DNA of 64,000 nt from Ornithinimicrobium sp. CNJ-824 (GCF_001942405.1 NZ_MKKA01000060.1:96605-160604), one strand, 5' to 3'. Counted from the stretch's first letter, positions 39,961-51,567 are shown. A program made the numbers and translations. The notes: generated by a model from the letters alone, not told the origin.

Positions 39961-39974
39961 TCACCTTATGGTGA
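39961..39974. promoter_or_regulatory. inverted repeat TCACC-TTAT-GGTGA upstream of the symporter
   Basis: Lies in the 160-base gap between the symporter start and the metallopeptidase stop. On the minus strand it contains TAAGGT, a TANNNT-type -10 box. It could be an operator or a weak terminator for the metallopeptidase. Nothing else recognisable in the gap. Confidence 0.3.
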
Positions 39975-39998
39975 TGTGCACCACGTGTTATGAGACGC

Positions 39999-40883
39999 TC
40001 AGGCGTCGTGGTCGTCCACGCTGCCTGCGTTGAGCACGTCGCACTGGTTCGGGTCGCCCGACTCGTAGCCGCGCATGAACCAGCCCATCCGCTGCTCGGA
40101 GGAGCCGTGCGTCCACGTGTGCGGGGTGACCTGGCCCTGCATCCGCTCCTGGATCGAGTCGTCGCCCACGGCGGCGGCCGCCGACAGCGCCGACTCGATG
40201 TCCTCACGGCTCAGCGGCTCGAGCAGCAGGTTGCCGTCGGCGTCCCGCGTGCGGGTGGCGTTGCCCGCCCAGGCCCCGGCGAAGCAGTCCGCCTGCAGCT
40301 CGACGCGGACCGCACCGGACTCCGGACCCTGCTGGTCCTGCTGGGAGGCCCGCAGCGCACCGGTCCAGTTCTGGATGTGGTGGCCGTACTCGTGGGCCAG
40401 GACGTACATCTGGCTGAAGTTGCCGCCGTCGGCACCCAGCTGCCCCTCGAGCTGGGAGAAGAAGCCCGTGTCCAGGTAGATCGTGCGGTCCACGGGGCAG
40501 TAGAACGGGCCCACCTGGCTGCTGGCCGTCCCGCAGCCGGTGTTCACCTGGCCGGTGAAGATGATCGCCTCGGTCGTGTCGGCCTCGGGGGCCACCTGCT
40601 CCCAGTAGTCGACGAGGGAGACCATGGTGGCCTTCATCCGGCAGTCGACGTCCTCGTTGGCGTCCGCACCGGTCTGGCACTCCTCCAGCTCCACGTTCTG
40701 CGCTGAGGACGGCGCCTGGCCGCCCCCGCCGCCGAGGATCGCGCCGGGGTCGCCGCCGAAGAGCATGACGACCAGGGCGAGCAGGATGGTGCCGATGCCG
40801 CCGCCGACGGCCAGGCCGCCCCCGCCGCCACCGCCGCGCCGGGCGGCGCCCGAGCCGATGTTGGCGTTCTCCCTGAAGGTCAT
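39999..40883 (-). CDS. neutral zinc metallopeptidase (YpfJ family)
   Basis: 294-residue membrane-anchored protease of the putative neutral zinc metallopeptidase family. Gly-rich cytoplasmic N-terminus, one transmembrane helix (about residues 25-43, ILLALVVMLF), a Gln/Ser linker, then the catalytic domain with zinc motif LAHEYGHHIQN and VELQADCFAGAWAGN supplying the third ligand. Substrate unknown. Divergent from the ABC-F gene; a TAGACT -10 box for that gene is at 40938-40943. Confidence 0.9.
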   Translation of the reverse strand: MTFRENANIGSGAARRGGGGGGGLAVGGGIGTILLALVVMLFGGDPGAILGGGGGQAPSSAQNVELEECQTGADANEDVDCRMKATMVSLVDYWEQVAPEADTTEAIIFTGQVNTGCGTASSQVGPFYCPVDRTIYLDTGFFSQLEGQLGADGGNFSQMYVLAHEYGHHIQNWTGALRASQQDQQGPESGAVRVELQADCFAGAWAGNATRTRDADGNLLLEPLSREDIESALSAAAAVGDDSIQERMQGQVTPHTWTHGSSEQRMGWFMRGYESGDPNQCDVLNAGSVDDHDA

Positions 40884-41041
40884 CCGTCCCGCCTCCGCCG
40901 TGGTCCTGCGCCGGTCGGGTGAGCGGCGCCTAGCGCGTAGACTAGCCCCTGGTCACCAGGAGCACCCACGGTGCCGGTCGACCACCACCCCCGTCCCCCG
41001 ACCCCGTCCCGGGGTCGTCGTCGCGCCCGAGGAGAAGACGC

Positions 41042-42639
41042 ATGATCACCGCCAGCGGCGTCGAGGTGCGCGTGGGCTCCCGGCTGCTCATGGAGGACGT
41101 CTCCTTCCGCGTCGGCCCCGGCGACCGGGTCGGCCTGGTCGGCCGCAACGGGGCCGGCAAGACGACGCTGACCCGGATCCTGGCCGGCGAGGGCGAGCCG
41201 GCCGCCGGGACCGTCGGCCGCACCGGCGACGTGGGCTACCTGCCGCAGGACCCGCGCACCGGCGACCTCGACGTCCTCGGCCGCGACCGGATCCTCTCGG
41301 CCCGCGGCCTGGACGAGGTCATCCGGGGGATGCGCCGGGCCGAGGAGGCGATGGCGCAGGGCGAGGGGGACGTGCGTGAGCAGGCGATGGCCCGCTACTC
41401 CCGGCTCGAGGCCGCGTTCACCGCCCGCGGCGGCTACGCCGCCGAGGCGGAGGCCGCCTCCGTCGCCAGCTCCCTGGGGCTGCCGGACCGCGTGCTGGGC
41501 CAGCCGCTGCGCACGCTCTCCGGCGGGCAGCGCCGCCGGATCGAGCTCGCCCGGATCCTCTTCTCCGGGGCCTCGACCCTGCTGCTGGACGAGCCGACCA
41601 ACCACCTGGACGCCGACTCCGTGGTCTGGCTGCGCGACCACCTGCGCAGCTACGCCGGCGGGCTGGTCATCATCTCCCACGACGTGAACCTCATCGAGAC
41701 CGTCGTCAACAAGGTCTTCTACCTGGACGCCAACCGGCAGGTGCTCGACGTCTACAACATGGGGTGGAAGGCCTACCTGGCCCAGCGGGAGGCCGACGAG
41801 CGCCGCCGGCACCGGGAGCGGGCCAACACCGAGAAGAAGGCCGCCGCCCTCATGGCCCAGGCGGACAAGATGAGGCCAAGGCGACCAAGGCGGTGGCGGC
41901 GCAGAACATGGCCCGCCGTGCCGAGCGGATGCTCGCCGGCCTCGAGGGGGAGCGGCAGTCCGACAAGGTCGCCCGGCTGCGCTTCCCCACCCCGGCGCCG
42001 TGCGGCCGCACGCCGCTGACCGCCGAGGGCCTGTCCCGTTCCTACGGCTCGCTGGAGATCTTCACCGACGTCGACCTGGCGGTCGACCGGGGCTCCCGGG
42101 TCGTGGTCCTGGGCCTCAACGGCGCCGGCAAGACCACCCTGCTGCGCCTGCTCGCCGGGATCGACACCCCCGACACCGGCGAGGTCGTCCCGGGCCACGG
42201 GCTCAAGCTGGGCTACTACGCCCAGGAGCACGAGACCCTCGACGTGGAGCGGTCGGTCCTGGCGAACATGAAGTCCGCCGCGCCCGACCTCGACGAGACC
42301 GAGACCCGCAAGGTGCTGGGGTCCTTCCTCTTCACCGGCGACGACGTCGACAAGCCGGCCGGGGTGCTCTCCGGCGGGGAGAAGACCCGGCTGGCCCTGG
42401 CGATCCTCGTGGTGTCGGCGGCCAACGTGCTGCTCCTGGACGAGCCCACCAACAACCTCGACCCTGCCTCCCGGGAAGAAGTGCTGGCCGCGCTGCGCTC
42501 CTACGAGGGCGCGGTCGTCCTCGTCAGCCACGACGAGGGCGCGGTCCAGGCCCTGGAGCCGGAGCGGGTGCTCCTGCTCCCCGACGGGGTCGAGGACCTG
42601 TGGGGCCGGGACTACGAGGACCTGATCGCGCTGGCCTGA
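41042..42639 (+). CDS. ABC-F family ATP-binding protein (frame broken near 41874)
   Basis: About 532 residues after correction; close in sequence, as far as I recall it, to Mycobacterium tuberculosis Rv1473. ABC-F proteins are soluble, act on the ribosome and have two ABC domains with no membrane part. First domain: GRNGAGKTT, LSGGQRRRIE, LLLDEPTNHLD. Second: GLNGAGKTT, LSGGEKTRLA, LLLDEPTNNLD. The linker between them breaks at ADKM; one added A in AAGATGAGGCC near 41874 gives KMKAKATKAVAAQNMARR. Antibiotic protection or translation control cannot be told apart here. Confidence 0.9.
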
Positions 42640-42688
42640 CCGGCCACGGACGAGCGGCGCGCCCCGGCGCGCCGGAGGAGGAGCGCGG

Positions 42689-44557
42689 ATGACCATCGGC
42701 ACCGGGATGCGCGGGGGCATGACCTACCGCAGCTTCACCAAGGACCCCTCCGTGCGCGACCACCGGCTCGCCGCCGGCACCGCCCGCCGGGTGCTGGGCT
42801 ACGGTCGCCCGTTCCTGCGCGAGATCGTGGTCTACCTGGCGCTGACCATCCTCGCCGGGGTCCTCGTCACCGCCGTCCCCCTGCTCCTGCGCCGGATCAT
42901 CGACAACGGGGTGGAGGTCGGCGACCGCGACGTGGTGATCCGCCTCGGCCTCGTCGTCGCCGGGATCGCCTTCCTCGAGGCGCTGGTCACCGTCACCAGC
43001 CGGTGGCTGGGCTCCCGGATCGGGGAGGGGCTGATCCTCGACCTGCGCGCCGAGGTCTTCTCCCACGTCCTGCGCCAGCCGATCGCCTTCTTCACCCGGG
43101 CCCAGACCGGGGCGCTGGTCAGCCGGCTCAACAGCGACGTCATCGGGGCCCAGACCGCGTTCACTTCGATCCTGTCCGGCCTCGTCAGCAACGTGGTCCA
43201 GCTGGTCCTCATCCTGGCGGCGCTGCTGTCGATGAGCTGGCAGATCACGGTGCTGGCGCTGCTGCTGCTGCCGATCTTCCTCGTGCCGGCCCGGTTCATG
43301 GGCGCCCGGCTCTCGGCCCTGACCCGCCGGCAGATGGGCCTCAACGCCGACATGCACACCCGGATGACCGAGCGGTTCAACGTGGCCGGCGCCCTGCTCG
43401 TGCGCCTCTTCGGGCGCCCCGAGGAGGAGGACGAGCAGTATGCGGTGCGCGCCCGGGGGGTGCGGGACGCCGGGGTGGCCATCGCCGTCAACCGCGTCGT
43501 CTTCATGGCCGGCCTGGGGCTGGTCGCCTCGCTGGCCACCGCGCTCGTCTACGGGATGGGCGGGCTGATGGCCGTGGCCGGCGAGCTGACCGTGGGCACC
43601 CTCGTGGCCATGGCCGCGCTCCTGTCCCGGCTCTACGGCCCGCTCACCGCCCTGTCCAACGTCCGCGTCGACATCATGACCGCCCTGGTGTCCTTCGAGC
43701 GGATCTTCGAGGTGCTCGACCTGCAGCCGCTCGTGCGCGAGGCGCAGGACCCGGTCGACATCCCCGAGGGACCCGTCGGCGTCACCCTGGAGGACGTCTC
43801 CTTCGCCTACCCGGCGGCTGAGGAGGTGTCCCTGGCCTCGCTGGAGCAGCGTCCGGAGGCGGAGACCCTGGACGGCCGCCCGGTGCTGGAGCACCTCGAC
43901 GTGCGCGTGCCGGCGGGCTCGATGGTGGCCCTGGTGGGCCCCTCGGGCGCCGGCAAGACGACGCTGACCAACCTCGTCGCCCGGCTGCACGACCCCACCT
44001 CCGGCACGGTCCGGATCGGTGGCGTGGACCTGCGCGAGGCGTCGATGGAGTCGTTGCGCCGCACCGTGGGCGTGGTCACCCAGGAGGCGCACATGTTCAA
44101 CGACACCGTGCGCGTCAACCTGCTCTACGCCCGCCCCTCGGCCACCGAGGACGAGCTGTGGGAGGCCCTGCGCGGCGCCCGGATCGAGGAGCTCGTGCGC
44201 CGGCTCCCGGACGGGCTGGAGACCGTCGTGGGCGACCGGGGCCACCGGCTCTCCGGCGGCGAGAAGCAGCGGCTGGCGATCGCCCGCCTGCTGCTGAAGT
44301 CACCCTCCGTCGTGGTGCTCGACGAGGCCACCGCCCACCTGGACAGCGAGTCCGAGGCCGCCGTGCAGCGGGCCCTGGACCAGGCGCTGGCCGGCCGGAC
44401 CTCGATGGTCATCGCCCACCGGCTCTCCACCGTGCGTGACGCCGACCTCATCCTCGTGCTCCAGCACGGGCGGGTGGTCCAGCGGGGCACCCACGAGCAG
44501 CTGCTCGCCGAGGGCGGTCTCTACCGCGCCCTGCACGACACCCAGTTCAGGGAGTGA
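42689..44557 (+). CDS. ABC exporter, fused permease and ATPase
   Basis: 622-residue half-transporter of the lipid/multidrug exporter type. Six membrane helices in the first 330 residues (for example [20 protein letters not shown]), then the ATPase: [35 protein letters not shown] and the switch His in [10 protein letters not shown] 25-residue insertion ([20 protein letters not shown]) sits before the Walker A region. GGAGGAGGAG precedes ATG. It follows the ABC-F gene by 49 bases and may be cotranscribed. Substrate unknown. Confidence 0.92.
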   Translation: MTIGTGMRGGMTYRSFTKDPSVRDHRLAAGTARRVLGYGRPFLREIVVYLALTILAGVLVTAVPLLLRRIIDNGVEVGDRDVVIRLGLVVAGIAFLEALVTVTSRWLGSRIGEGLILDLRAEVFSHVLRQPIAFFTRAQTGALVSRLNSDVIGAQTAFTSILSGLVSNVVQLVLILAALLSMSWQITVLALLLLPIFLVPARFMGARLSALTRRQMGLNADMHTRMTERFNVAGALLVRLFGRPEEEDEQYAVRARGVRDAGVAIAVNRVVFMAGLGLVASLATALVYGMGGLMAVAGELTVGTLVAMAALLSRLYGPLTALSNVRVDIMTALVSFERIFEVLDLQPLVREAQDPVDIPEGPVGVTLEDVSFAYPAAEEVSLASLEQRPEAETLDGRPVLEHLDVRVPAGSMVALVGPSGAGKTTLTNLVARLHDPTSGTVRIGGVDLREASMESLRRTVGVVTQEAHMFNDTVRVNLLYARPSATEDELWEALRGARIEELVRRLPDGLETVVGDRGHRLSGGEKQRLAIARLLLKSPSVVVLDEATAHLDSESEAAVQRALDQALAGRTSMVIAHRLSTVRDADLILVLQHGRVVQRGTHEQLLAEGGLYRALHDTQFRE

Positions 44558-44599
44558 CCCCGCACGCGCGCCCGGCCGGCGCGGTCCGGGCCTGGCGGC

Positions 44600-45394
44600 T
44601 CAGGCGTCCTCCTCGTCCCAGATCCGGACCTTGCGCGGGCGTGGCTGCCGGGGCGCGGCCGTCCCGGCCGCCTCCTGCTCCTCGCGCGCCGTCTGGCGGG
44701 CCATGACGAGGACGAGGACCAGCCCCACGGGGACCGTGAGCCACCACTGCAGCGCGTAGGCGAAGTGGGAGCCGAGCCGGGTGTCCGGCCGGGGGAGCGC
44801 GGCGGGCCGCTCCGCAGGGGCCGGTTCCTCGTCCTCCAGGATCAGGTAGGCGCCCACGAGCGGCTGCCCCGTCGCCTCGGCCAGCCCGGGCAGGTCGACC
44901 GAGGCCAGCTGCCCGGCGGGCAGGTCCCGGCCCAGGTCGGGCTCGGACGGGCGCAGCCACCCGGTGACCGTCACCGGCCCCGCCGGCGGGTCCGGGACCT
45001 CCGGGACGGTCGCCGCCGTCTCCGCGTTGCGCACCCACCCGCGGTCGACCGCCACCGCGGTGCCCTCGACCGTCTCCAGGGGGACGAGCACCTCGTAGCC
45101 GAAGACGCCCTGGTAGGGCCGGTTGCGGACGAGGTGCTGGTCGGACGCGGCATACCTGCCGTCCGCCTCGACGCGCCGCCACTCCTGGTCCGGCGGCAGC
45201 GTCCCGTCGGGGCGCAGGACCTCCGTCAGGGGCACGGCGGGGGCGTCGTAGTTGGCCTCGACGAGGTCGCGGCGCTCGACCTTCTCCTCGTGGCGCTGCC
45301 ACTGCCAGGCGCCCAGGCCGCTCGTGGCCACGCCGAACACCACGGCGAGCAGGAGGTAGGCGATCCACCGGGGTCGCCGCAGCACGGAGAGCAC
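44600..45394 (-). CDS. SURF1 family protein
   Basis: 264-residue cytochrome c oxidase biogenesis factor of the SURF1 type. Two transmembrane helices at the ends ([24 protein letters not shown] and [18 protein letters not shown]) enclose an extracytoplasmic domain with [19 protein letters not shown] and VDRGWV. GTG start one base after the upstream stop. Related in function to the ctaB/ctaA genes 16 kb away. Convergent with the ABC exporter gene, 42 bases apart. Confidence 0.9.
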   Translation of the reverse strand: MLSVLRRPRWIAYLLLAVVFGVATSGLGAWQWQRHEEKVERRDLVEANYDAPAVPLTEVLRPDGTLPPDQEWRRVEADGRYAASDQHLVRNRPYQGVFGYEVLVPLETVEGTAVAVDRGWVRNAETAATVPEVPDPPAGPVTVTGWLRPSEPDLGRDLPAGQLASVDLPGLAEATGQPLVGAYLILEDEEPAPAERPAALPRPDTRLGSHFAYALQWWLTVPVGLVLVLVMARQTAREEQEAAGTAAPRQPRPRKVRIWDEEDA

Positions 45395-45395
45395 C

Positions 45396-45640
45396 TCAGC
45401 CGTCCGCCTCCGTGAGGTCCTCCACGGGGACCACGTCGATGAGGAAGCCGCGCAGCTGGACGAAGTCGCGCAGGGAGTCGCGGTGGTCGGGGCAGGCGAG
45501 CCACACCTTGCGACGGTCGGCGGTGTGCAGCCGGGGGTTGCGCCAGCGGACGGCCGCCACCGCCCGGGCCCGGCAGCCCTTGGCGCTGCAGACCAGCCGG
45601 TCCCCGGGCACGGGGCCGGGCACGCGGAGCGGACCGGTGG

Positions 45641-45644
<4 letters not shown>
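45396..45644 (-). CDS. small conserved actinobacterial protein with Cys/His pairs
   Basis: 82 residues. Cysteines and histidines CSAKGCRARA and CPDHRDSL suggest a small zinc ribbon; the segment AVRWRNPRLHTADRRKVWLA is typical of a conserved actinobacterial family sometimes mislabelled acetone carboxylase. GTG start in a GTGA overlap with the gene upstream and one base from SURF1 downstream, so the three are coupled. Function unknown. Confidence 0.75.
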
Positions 45645-46851
<1,207 letters not shown>

Positions 46852-46905
46852 GGACGCCTCCGCGCCTCCGACGACCGGGGCCGGGCACGCACTAGAGTCT
46901 CGCCC

Positions 46906-47659
46906 ATGCTCCTCGACGGCAAGAAGATCCTCGTCACCGGTGTCCTCATGGACACCTCCATCGCCTTCCACGTGGCCCGGCTGGCGCAGGAGCAGGGGGC
47001 GCAGGTCGTGCTGACCTCCTTCGGCCGCACCTTCCGGATCACCCAGACGATCGCCAAGCGGCTCCCGCAGCCGGCGCCGGTGATCGAGCTGGACGTCACC
47101 GACACCGAGCACCTCGACACGCTCGCCGAGCGGCTGGGCGAGCACGTCGACCACCTCGACGGCGTGCTGCACTCGATCGGCTTCGCCCCCAAGGGCGCCT
47201 TCGACTTCATGCAGGCGCCGTGGGAGGACGTCGCGACCGCCGTGCGGGTCAGCGCCTACTCGCTCAAGGCGCTCGCCGCCGCCTGCCTGCCGCGGATGGG
47301 GGAGGGCGGCTCGGTGGTCGGGCTGACCTTCGACGCGCAGTACGCCTGGCCGATGTACGACTGGATGGGCGTGGCCAAGGCGCCTTCGAGGCGACCAGCC
47401 GCTACCTGGCCCGCGACCTCGGCCCGCAGGCATCCGGTCCAACCTCGTCTCGGCCGGCCCCATCGCCACGACGGCCGCCAAGTCGATCCCGGACTTCGAG
47501 CAGTTCGCCAGGTGGGGCGAGCACGCGCCGCTGGGCTGGGACGTCAAGGACCCGGTGCCCACTGCGCAGGCGTGCGTGGCGCTGCTGTCCGACTGGTTCC
47601 CGGCGACGACGGGCGAGATCGTGCACGTCGACGGCGGCTACCACGCCACCGGGTTCTGA
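46906..47659 (+). CDS. fabI: enoyl-ACP reductase, InhA type (two frame breaks)
   Basis: NADH-dependent reductase for the last step of each fatty acid elongation cycle and the isoniazid/triclosan target class. N-terminus LLDGKKILVTGVLMDTSIAF, LDGVLHSIGFAP and catalytic Tyr/Lys in MYDWMGVAKA are typical; C-terminal NLVSAGPIATTAAKSIPDF and VHVDGGYHATGF complete the fold. Breaks near 47384 (one base restores AKAAFEATSRYLA) and 47431 (one G restores GPQGIRSNLVSAGP). Corrected length 251. Confidence 0.92.
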
Positions 47660-47669
47660 CCGGGGTGCT

Positions 47670-47692
47670 GGCCCAGGTTTCCGGCCTGGGCC
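47670..47692. terminator. hairpin downstream of fabI
   Basis: GGCCCAGG, 7-base loop, CCTGGGCC. First of two hairpins in the 65-base gap between convergent fabI and glgC. Confidence 0.5.
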
Positions 47693-47698
47693 GGTCGG

Positions 47699-47719
47699 CC
47701 TGACCGGGATCCGGTCAGG
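47699..47719. terminator. second hairpin between fabI and glgC
   Basis: CCTGACCGG, 3-base loop GAT, CCGGTCAGG: perfect 9-base arms, flanked by GGCC/GGCC that could extend the stem. Usable as a terminator from both sides. Confidence 0.55.
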
Positions 47720-47724
47720 AGGCC

Positions 47725-48981
47725 TCAGCCCTCGATGATCGTCCCCTTGCCGACCACGGTGATCCCGGAGTCGGTGACGGTGAACCCGCGGGCCAGGTCC
47801 TGGTCCCGGTCCACGCCGATGTGCACGCCGGCGGGGACGAAGACGCCCTTGTCGATGATCGCCCGGTGGATCTGGCAGGACCGGCCGATCTCCACCCCGT
47901 CCATGAGGACCGACCGGGTGACGTGGCTGAAGCTGTGCACCTTGACCCGCGGCGAGAGCACCGAGTCGCTGACCGTGGACCCGGAGATGACGCAGCCGGG
48001 GGAGACGGCGGAGTTGACGGCGTGGCCGATGCGGTCGCCGGAGCCGTGCACGAACTTGGCCGGCGGCTGCGGGCCGTAGTTGGTGTAGATCGGCCAGGCC
48101 TCGTTGTAGATGTTGAACACCGGGTGCACCGAGACCAGGTCCATGTGGGCGTCGTAGTAGGAGTCGATCGTCCCCACGTCGCGCCAGTAGCCGCGGTCCC
48201 GGTCGGTCGCGCCGGGGATGTCGTTGTCCTTGAAGTCGTAGACCCAGCCGTCGCCGGCCCGCACGAACGCCGGGACGATGTCCCCGCCCATGTCGTGCGA
48301 GGAGTCCTCGTCCTGGGAGTCCTCGACCACCGCGCGCTCCAGGGCGTCGGCGGTGAAGACGTAGTTGCCCATGGAGGCGAGCACCTCGTCGGGGTTGTCC
48401 GGCAGGCCCTCCGGCGACTCCGGCTTCTCCAGGAACTCCTTGATCCGGCGCGGGTCGTCGGCGTCGACCTCGATGACGCCGAACTGGTTGGCCAGCGAGA
48501 TCGGCTGGCGGATCGCGGCGACCGTGCAGTCGGCCCCGCTCTCCACGTGCTGGGCCACCATCTGGGAGAAGTCCATCCGGTAGACGTGGTCGGCCCCCAC
48601 GACGACGACGATGTCGGGCTTCTCGTCGTGCATGAGGTTCAAGCTCTGGTAGATCGCGTCGGCCGAGCCGGCGAACCACTGCTTGCCGACCCGCTGCTGG
48701 GCCGGCACCGGGGCGACGTAGTTGCCCAGCAGGGTCGACATGCGCCACGTCTTGGTGATGTGCGCGTCGAGGGAGTGCGACTTGTACTGCGTCAGCACGA
48801 CGACCTTGAGGTAGCCGGAGTTGACGATGTTGGACAGGGCGAAGTCGATGAGCCGGTAGATCCCCCCGAAGGGGACCGCGGGCTTGGCCCGGTCGGCCGT
48901 CAGCGGCATCAGCCGCTTGCCCTCCCCGCCGGCCAGGACGATCGCCAGGACCTTGAGACGCGAACCGCGCTGCGCTGCCAT
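47725..48981 (-). CDS. glgC: glucose-1-phosphate adenylyltransferase
   Basis: 418-residue ADP-glucose pyrophosphorylase, the committing step for glycogen and for the GlgM route. N-terminal [60 protein letters not shown], then the C-terminal left-handed beta-helix with hexapeptide-like repeats. Intact. Divergent from glgM across a 119-base gap holding an 11-G run. Confidence 0.97.
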   Translation of the reverse strand: MAAQRGSRLKVLAIVLAGGEGKRLMPLTADRAKPAVPFGGIYRLIDFALSNIVNSGYLKVVVLTQYKSHSLDAHITKTWRMSTLLGNYVAPVPAQQRVGKQWFAGSADAIYQSLNLMHDEKPDIVVVVGADHVYRMDFSQMVAQHVESGADCTVAAIRQPISLANQFGVIEVDADDPRRIKEFLEKPESPEGLPDNPDEVLASMGNYVFTADALERAVVEDSQDEDSSHDMGGDIVPAFVRAGDGWVYDFKDNDIPGATDRDRGYWRDVGTIDSYYDAHMDLVSVHPVFNIYNEAWPIYTNYGPQPPAKFVHGSGDRIGHAVNSAVSPGCVISGSTVSDSVLSPRVKVHSFSHVTRSVLMDGVEIGRSCQIHRAIIDKGVFVPAGVHIGVDRDQDLARGFTVTDSGITVVGKGTIIEG

Positions 48982-49017
48982 GACACGACCCTATGGCCTT
49001 TGGCCGACCCTTGGCGA

Positions 49018-49028
49018 GGGGGGGGGGG
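49018..49028. repeat. 11-base G homopolymer in the glgC-glgM gap
   Basis: Eleven consecutive G residues 37 bases upstream of glgC and 73 bases upstream of glgM. Its true length is uncertain because other homopolymers in the window appear undercalled. Confidence 0.7.
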
Positions 49029-49088
49029 CGGCCTCCCCGGCGCGCGGACCGCATACCCGCACCCCTGTCCCCCCGCGGCCCGCACCAC

Positions 49089-49101
49089 TAGGTTGGTGGT
49101 G
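49089..49101 (+). promoter_or_regulatory. -10 box and leaderless start of glgM
   Basis: TAGGTT at 49089-49094 followed by six bases and GTG 49101. No Shine-Dalgarno sequence. Inferred leaderless. Confidence 0.5.
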
Positions 49102-50348
49102 TGCGCATCGACATCCTGACCCGCGAGTACCCGCCCCACATCTACGGAGGAGCCGGTGTGCATGTCGCCGAGCTCACCCGGGCCCTGCGCAGCCTGGAGG
49201 GGGTGCAGGTGCAGGTGCGTGCCTTCGACGACCCGGTGGAGGAGGAGGGCACGACGGGGTATGCCGTGCCCGCCGGCCTCGAGGAGGCCAACGGGGCGCT
49301 GCGGACCCTGGGGGTGGACCTGCTCATGGCCCGGGACGTGGCCGGGGGTGGCGCCGACCTGGTCCACTCGCACACCTGGTACGCCAACATGGGCGGCCAC
49401 CTCGGCGGAATGCTGGCCGGCATCCCGCACGTGGTCAGCGCGCACAGCCTGGAGCCGCTGCGCCCATGGAAGGCCGAGCAGCTGGGGGGTGGCTACGGCA
49501 TCAGCTCGATGGCCGAGAAGGTCGCCTACGAGGGGGCGGCCGGGATCGTGGCCGTCTCGGCGGGCATGCGCCGCGACATCCTGGCGGCCTACCCCTCGGT
49601 CGACCCCGACAAGGTGCACGTGGTGCACAACGGCATCGACAGCGAGCTGTGGCGGCGGGACACCTCCGAGAAGGCCGCGGAGTTCGTCCGGTCCCAGGGC
49701 CTGGACCCGCAGGCGCGCACGGCGGTGTTCCTGGGCCGGATCACCCGGCAGAAGGGGCTGCCCTACCTGCTGCGGGCCCTGCGCGCGGTCGACGACGACG
49801 TGCAGATCGTCCTGCTGGCCGGTGCCCCCGACACGAAGGAGATCGAGGCCGAGGTCGTCGGCCTGGTCGACCAGCTGCGCGCCGACCGGGGCGAGGGGGC
49901 CGCTCCCGTCGTGTGGATCGGCGAGATGCTGCCGCGGGAGAAGGTGATCGCGGTCCTCTCGCACGCGACCGTCTTCCTGTGCCCGTCGGTCTACGAGCCG
50001 CTGGGGATCGTCAACCTCGAGGCCATGGCCTGCGGGGCACCGGTCGTGGCCACGGCCACCGGCGGCATCCCCGAGGTCGTCCTCGACGGCGAGACCGGCT
50101 GGCTGGTCCCGATCGAGCAGGTCTCCGACGGCACCGGCACGCCCGTCGACGAGGACGCCTTCGTCGCCGACCTGGGCCAGGCCATGGTCGCCGCCCTGTC
50201 CGACCCCGAGGAGGCCGCCCGGCGCGGGGAGGCTGGCCGCCGGCGGGCCGTCGAGCAGTTCGCCTGGACGACCATCGCCGAGCGCACGGTCGAGGTCTAC
50301 CGCGCCGTCCTGGAGGGCCGCGCCCCCCAGCTGCCCGAGCTGGGGTAG
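49101..50348 (+). CDS. glgM: glycogen synthase / alpha-maltose-1-phosphate synthase, GT4 type
   Basis: 415-residue retaining GT-B glycosyltransferase of the actinobacterial GlgA/GlgM class, which uses ADP-glucose to make maltose-1-phosphate for the GlgE pathway or to elongate glucan. N-terminal TREYPPHIYGGAGVHV, HSHTWYANMGGHL, the donor-site loop GRITRQKGLPYLLRAL and C-terminal EPLGIVNLEAMACGAPVVAT with the catalytic Glu. Length near 390-415 separates it from the longer GT5 GlgA. Divergent from glgC, its ADP-glucose source. Confidence 0.93.
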   Translation: MRIDILTREYPPHIYGGAGVHVAELTRALRSLEGVQVQVRAFDDPVEEEGTTGYAVPAGLEEANGALRTLGVDLLMARDVAGGGADLVHSHTWYANMGGHLGGMLAGIPHVVSAHSLEPLRPWKAEQLGGGYGISSMAEKVAYEGAAGIVAVSAGMRRDILAAYPSVDPDKVHVVHNGIDSELWRRDTSEKAAEFVRSQGLDPQARTAVFLGRITRQKGLPYLLRALRAVDDDVQIVLLAGAPDTKEIEAEVVGLVDQLRADRGEGAAPVVWIGEMLPREKVIAVLSHATVFLCPSVYEPLGIVNLEAMACGAPVVATATGGIPEVVLDGETGWLVPIEQVSDGTGTPVDEDAFVADLGQAMVAALSDPEEAARRGEAGRRRAVEQFAWTTIAERTVEVYRAVLEGRAPQLPELG

Positions 50349-50375
50349 CTCCTCGCGGCCCGGGCGGCTACCGGC

Positions 50376-50418
50376 CCGGCGTGTCGCGCACTGTGCACGT
50401 TCAGCTGCGGCGTGTCCC
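50376..50418 (-). repeat. dispersed intergenic repeat, copy 2
   Basis: Read on the minus strand: GGGACACGCCG, a spacer with GTGCACAGTGCG, then CGACACGCCGG. It matches copies 1 and 3 unit for unit with nearly the same spacing. It lies just downstream of the DUF559 gene and is inverted relative to copy 3. The rest of the 118-base gap shows no gene. Confidence 0.75.
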
Positions 50419-50466
50419 GTGCCCTGGCACCGATCTCGCACCAAGCACCGCCTCCGAGACGAACCG

Positions 50467-51471
50467 TCAGGCTCCGATCTCGCGCTGCCGCACGTGGATC
50501 CGGGACAGGTCGCGCCCGAGGTTCTGCCGGACGACCGTGCGGATCCGCTCCAGGACCTCCTCCGGTCGCCGGGCGATGCTCGACGGCGTCACCGGGACCA
50601 CGACGATCCCGTGCTCGACGTAGGTGGCGTCCTTCTCGACCGTGGCCGACCACAGGTCCCGCCCCTCGTCGTCGTAGCCGCTGTGGTGCTGGCGGGAGTG
50701 CACCTGCACCGCCACCCCGGCGGAGGCGAAGTAGCCGTCCGGGCACCCGATCACCTGTCCGTCCGGCATCGTGAGGACCGGGTTGAGGAGATAGGGCGGC
50801 AGGTCGGCGGCAGCACGGACGAGCTCGGCGAGAACTGCCTCGGGGACGCTCCACGCGCCCTCGGTGAACTCCTGGAGTGCGGCCCGGACCGTCCGCAGAC
50901 CTCTCGTCGACCGCTGGGCCAGCTCGTCGTGGAGCAGCCTCGGGTGCGTCAGCCTTCGCTGCAGCGCGGCGATCGTCGTCGACCGCAGCGCTTCTCCGGT
51001 CAGACCCTGGAGCACGGCGGCGTCGCAGAGGGCCCACGCGACCGTCGTGACCGGGAGGCCTTCCCAGTGCCGTGCCACCTGGACCGGACGGGCCGTGCGC
51101 CTCGTCGCCACGTCAGCCTGCCTGCGGGCTCGTCGGGTGCACGGCACCAGGAACAGGCAGTTCCCCAGGGGGCTGACCGGCAGGCCGTAGCGGTCCAGGG
51201 CCACCCGTCCGGTCAGCACCGCTCCGTCCCCGGCCCACAGGTGGGCGGCGACGAGGCGGTCGTCCGGACCCATCGGCCCACGGTGCGGGGCGAAGACACC
51301 CGGGTAGACGCGCTGGATGGTCCGTCCCTCCGCGTGCCGGATCGCGTCCCCCGACCAGCCGGCGTCCCGCAGCTGGAGGGAGGTCGCCAGGCCACGCTGG
51401 TGGTCCAGGTGAGGAAACGTCCGGGTCACGCCCACACGTGGCCGGGACCGGACGGGTTCGTCGTCGGGCAT
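50467..51471 (-). CDS. DUF559 domain protein with AbiEi-like N-terminus
   Basis: 334 residues. The N-terminal half (LRDAGWSGDAIRHAEGRTIQRVYPGVFAPH) looks like the winged-helix AbiEi-type segment common in these proteins; the C-terminal part (about 210-325) is the DUF559/Vsr-like nuclease fold ending PVTPSSIARRPEEVLERIRTVV. At the usual catalytic strand, where relatives have an acidic E-x-D pattern (as in EVDSREHH), this protein has VQVHSRQHHSG, so activity is doubtful. Orphan gene bracketed by inverted repeat copies; no partner gene next to it. Role unknown. Confidence 0.75.
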   Translation of the reverse strand: MPDDEPVRSRPRVGVTRTFPHLDHQRGLATSLQLRDAGWSGDAIRHAEGRTIQRVYPGVFAPHRGPMGPDDRLVAAHLWAGDGAVLTGRVALDRYGLPVSPLGNCLFLVPCTRRARRQADVATRRTARPVQVARHWEGLPVTTVAWALCDAAVLQGLTGEALRSTTIAALQRRLTHPRLLHDELAQRSTRGLRTVRAALQEFTEGAWSVPEAVLAELVRAAADLPPYLLNPVLTMPDGQVIGCPDGYFASAGVAVQVHSRQHHSGYDDEGRDLWSATVEKDATYVEHGIVVVPVTPSSIARRPEEVLERIRTVVRQNLGRDLSRIHVRQREIGA

Positions 51472-51567
51472 GACGGCGATGGTGCTGGGCCGCCTGCGGC
51501 TGGGCCAGTCTGCCGCCGACGCTGTGGAAGAGGTGCGCTGGCGTCTCGACCATGTGCAGGCCTGGCT

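Noticed and set aside
44558..44599. GC-rich stem between the ABC exporter and SURF1 genes
   Set aside because: Short alternating GC tracts can pair in many ways; no defined stem with a tail could be supported.
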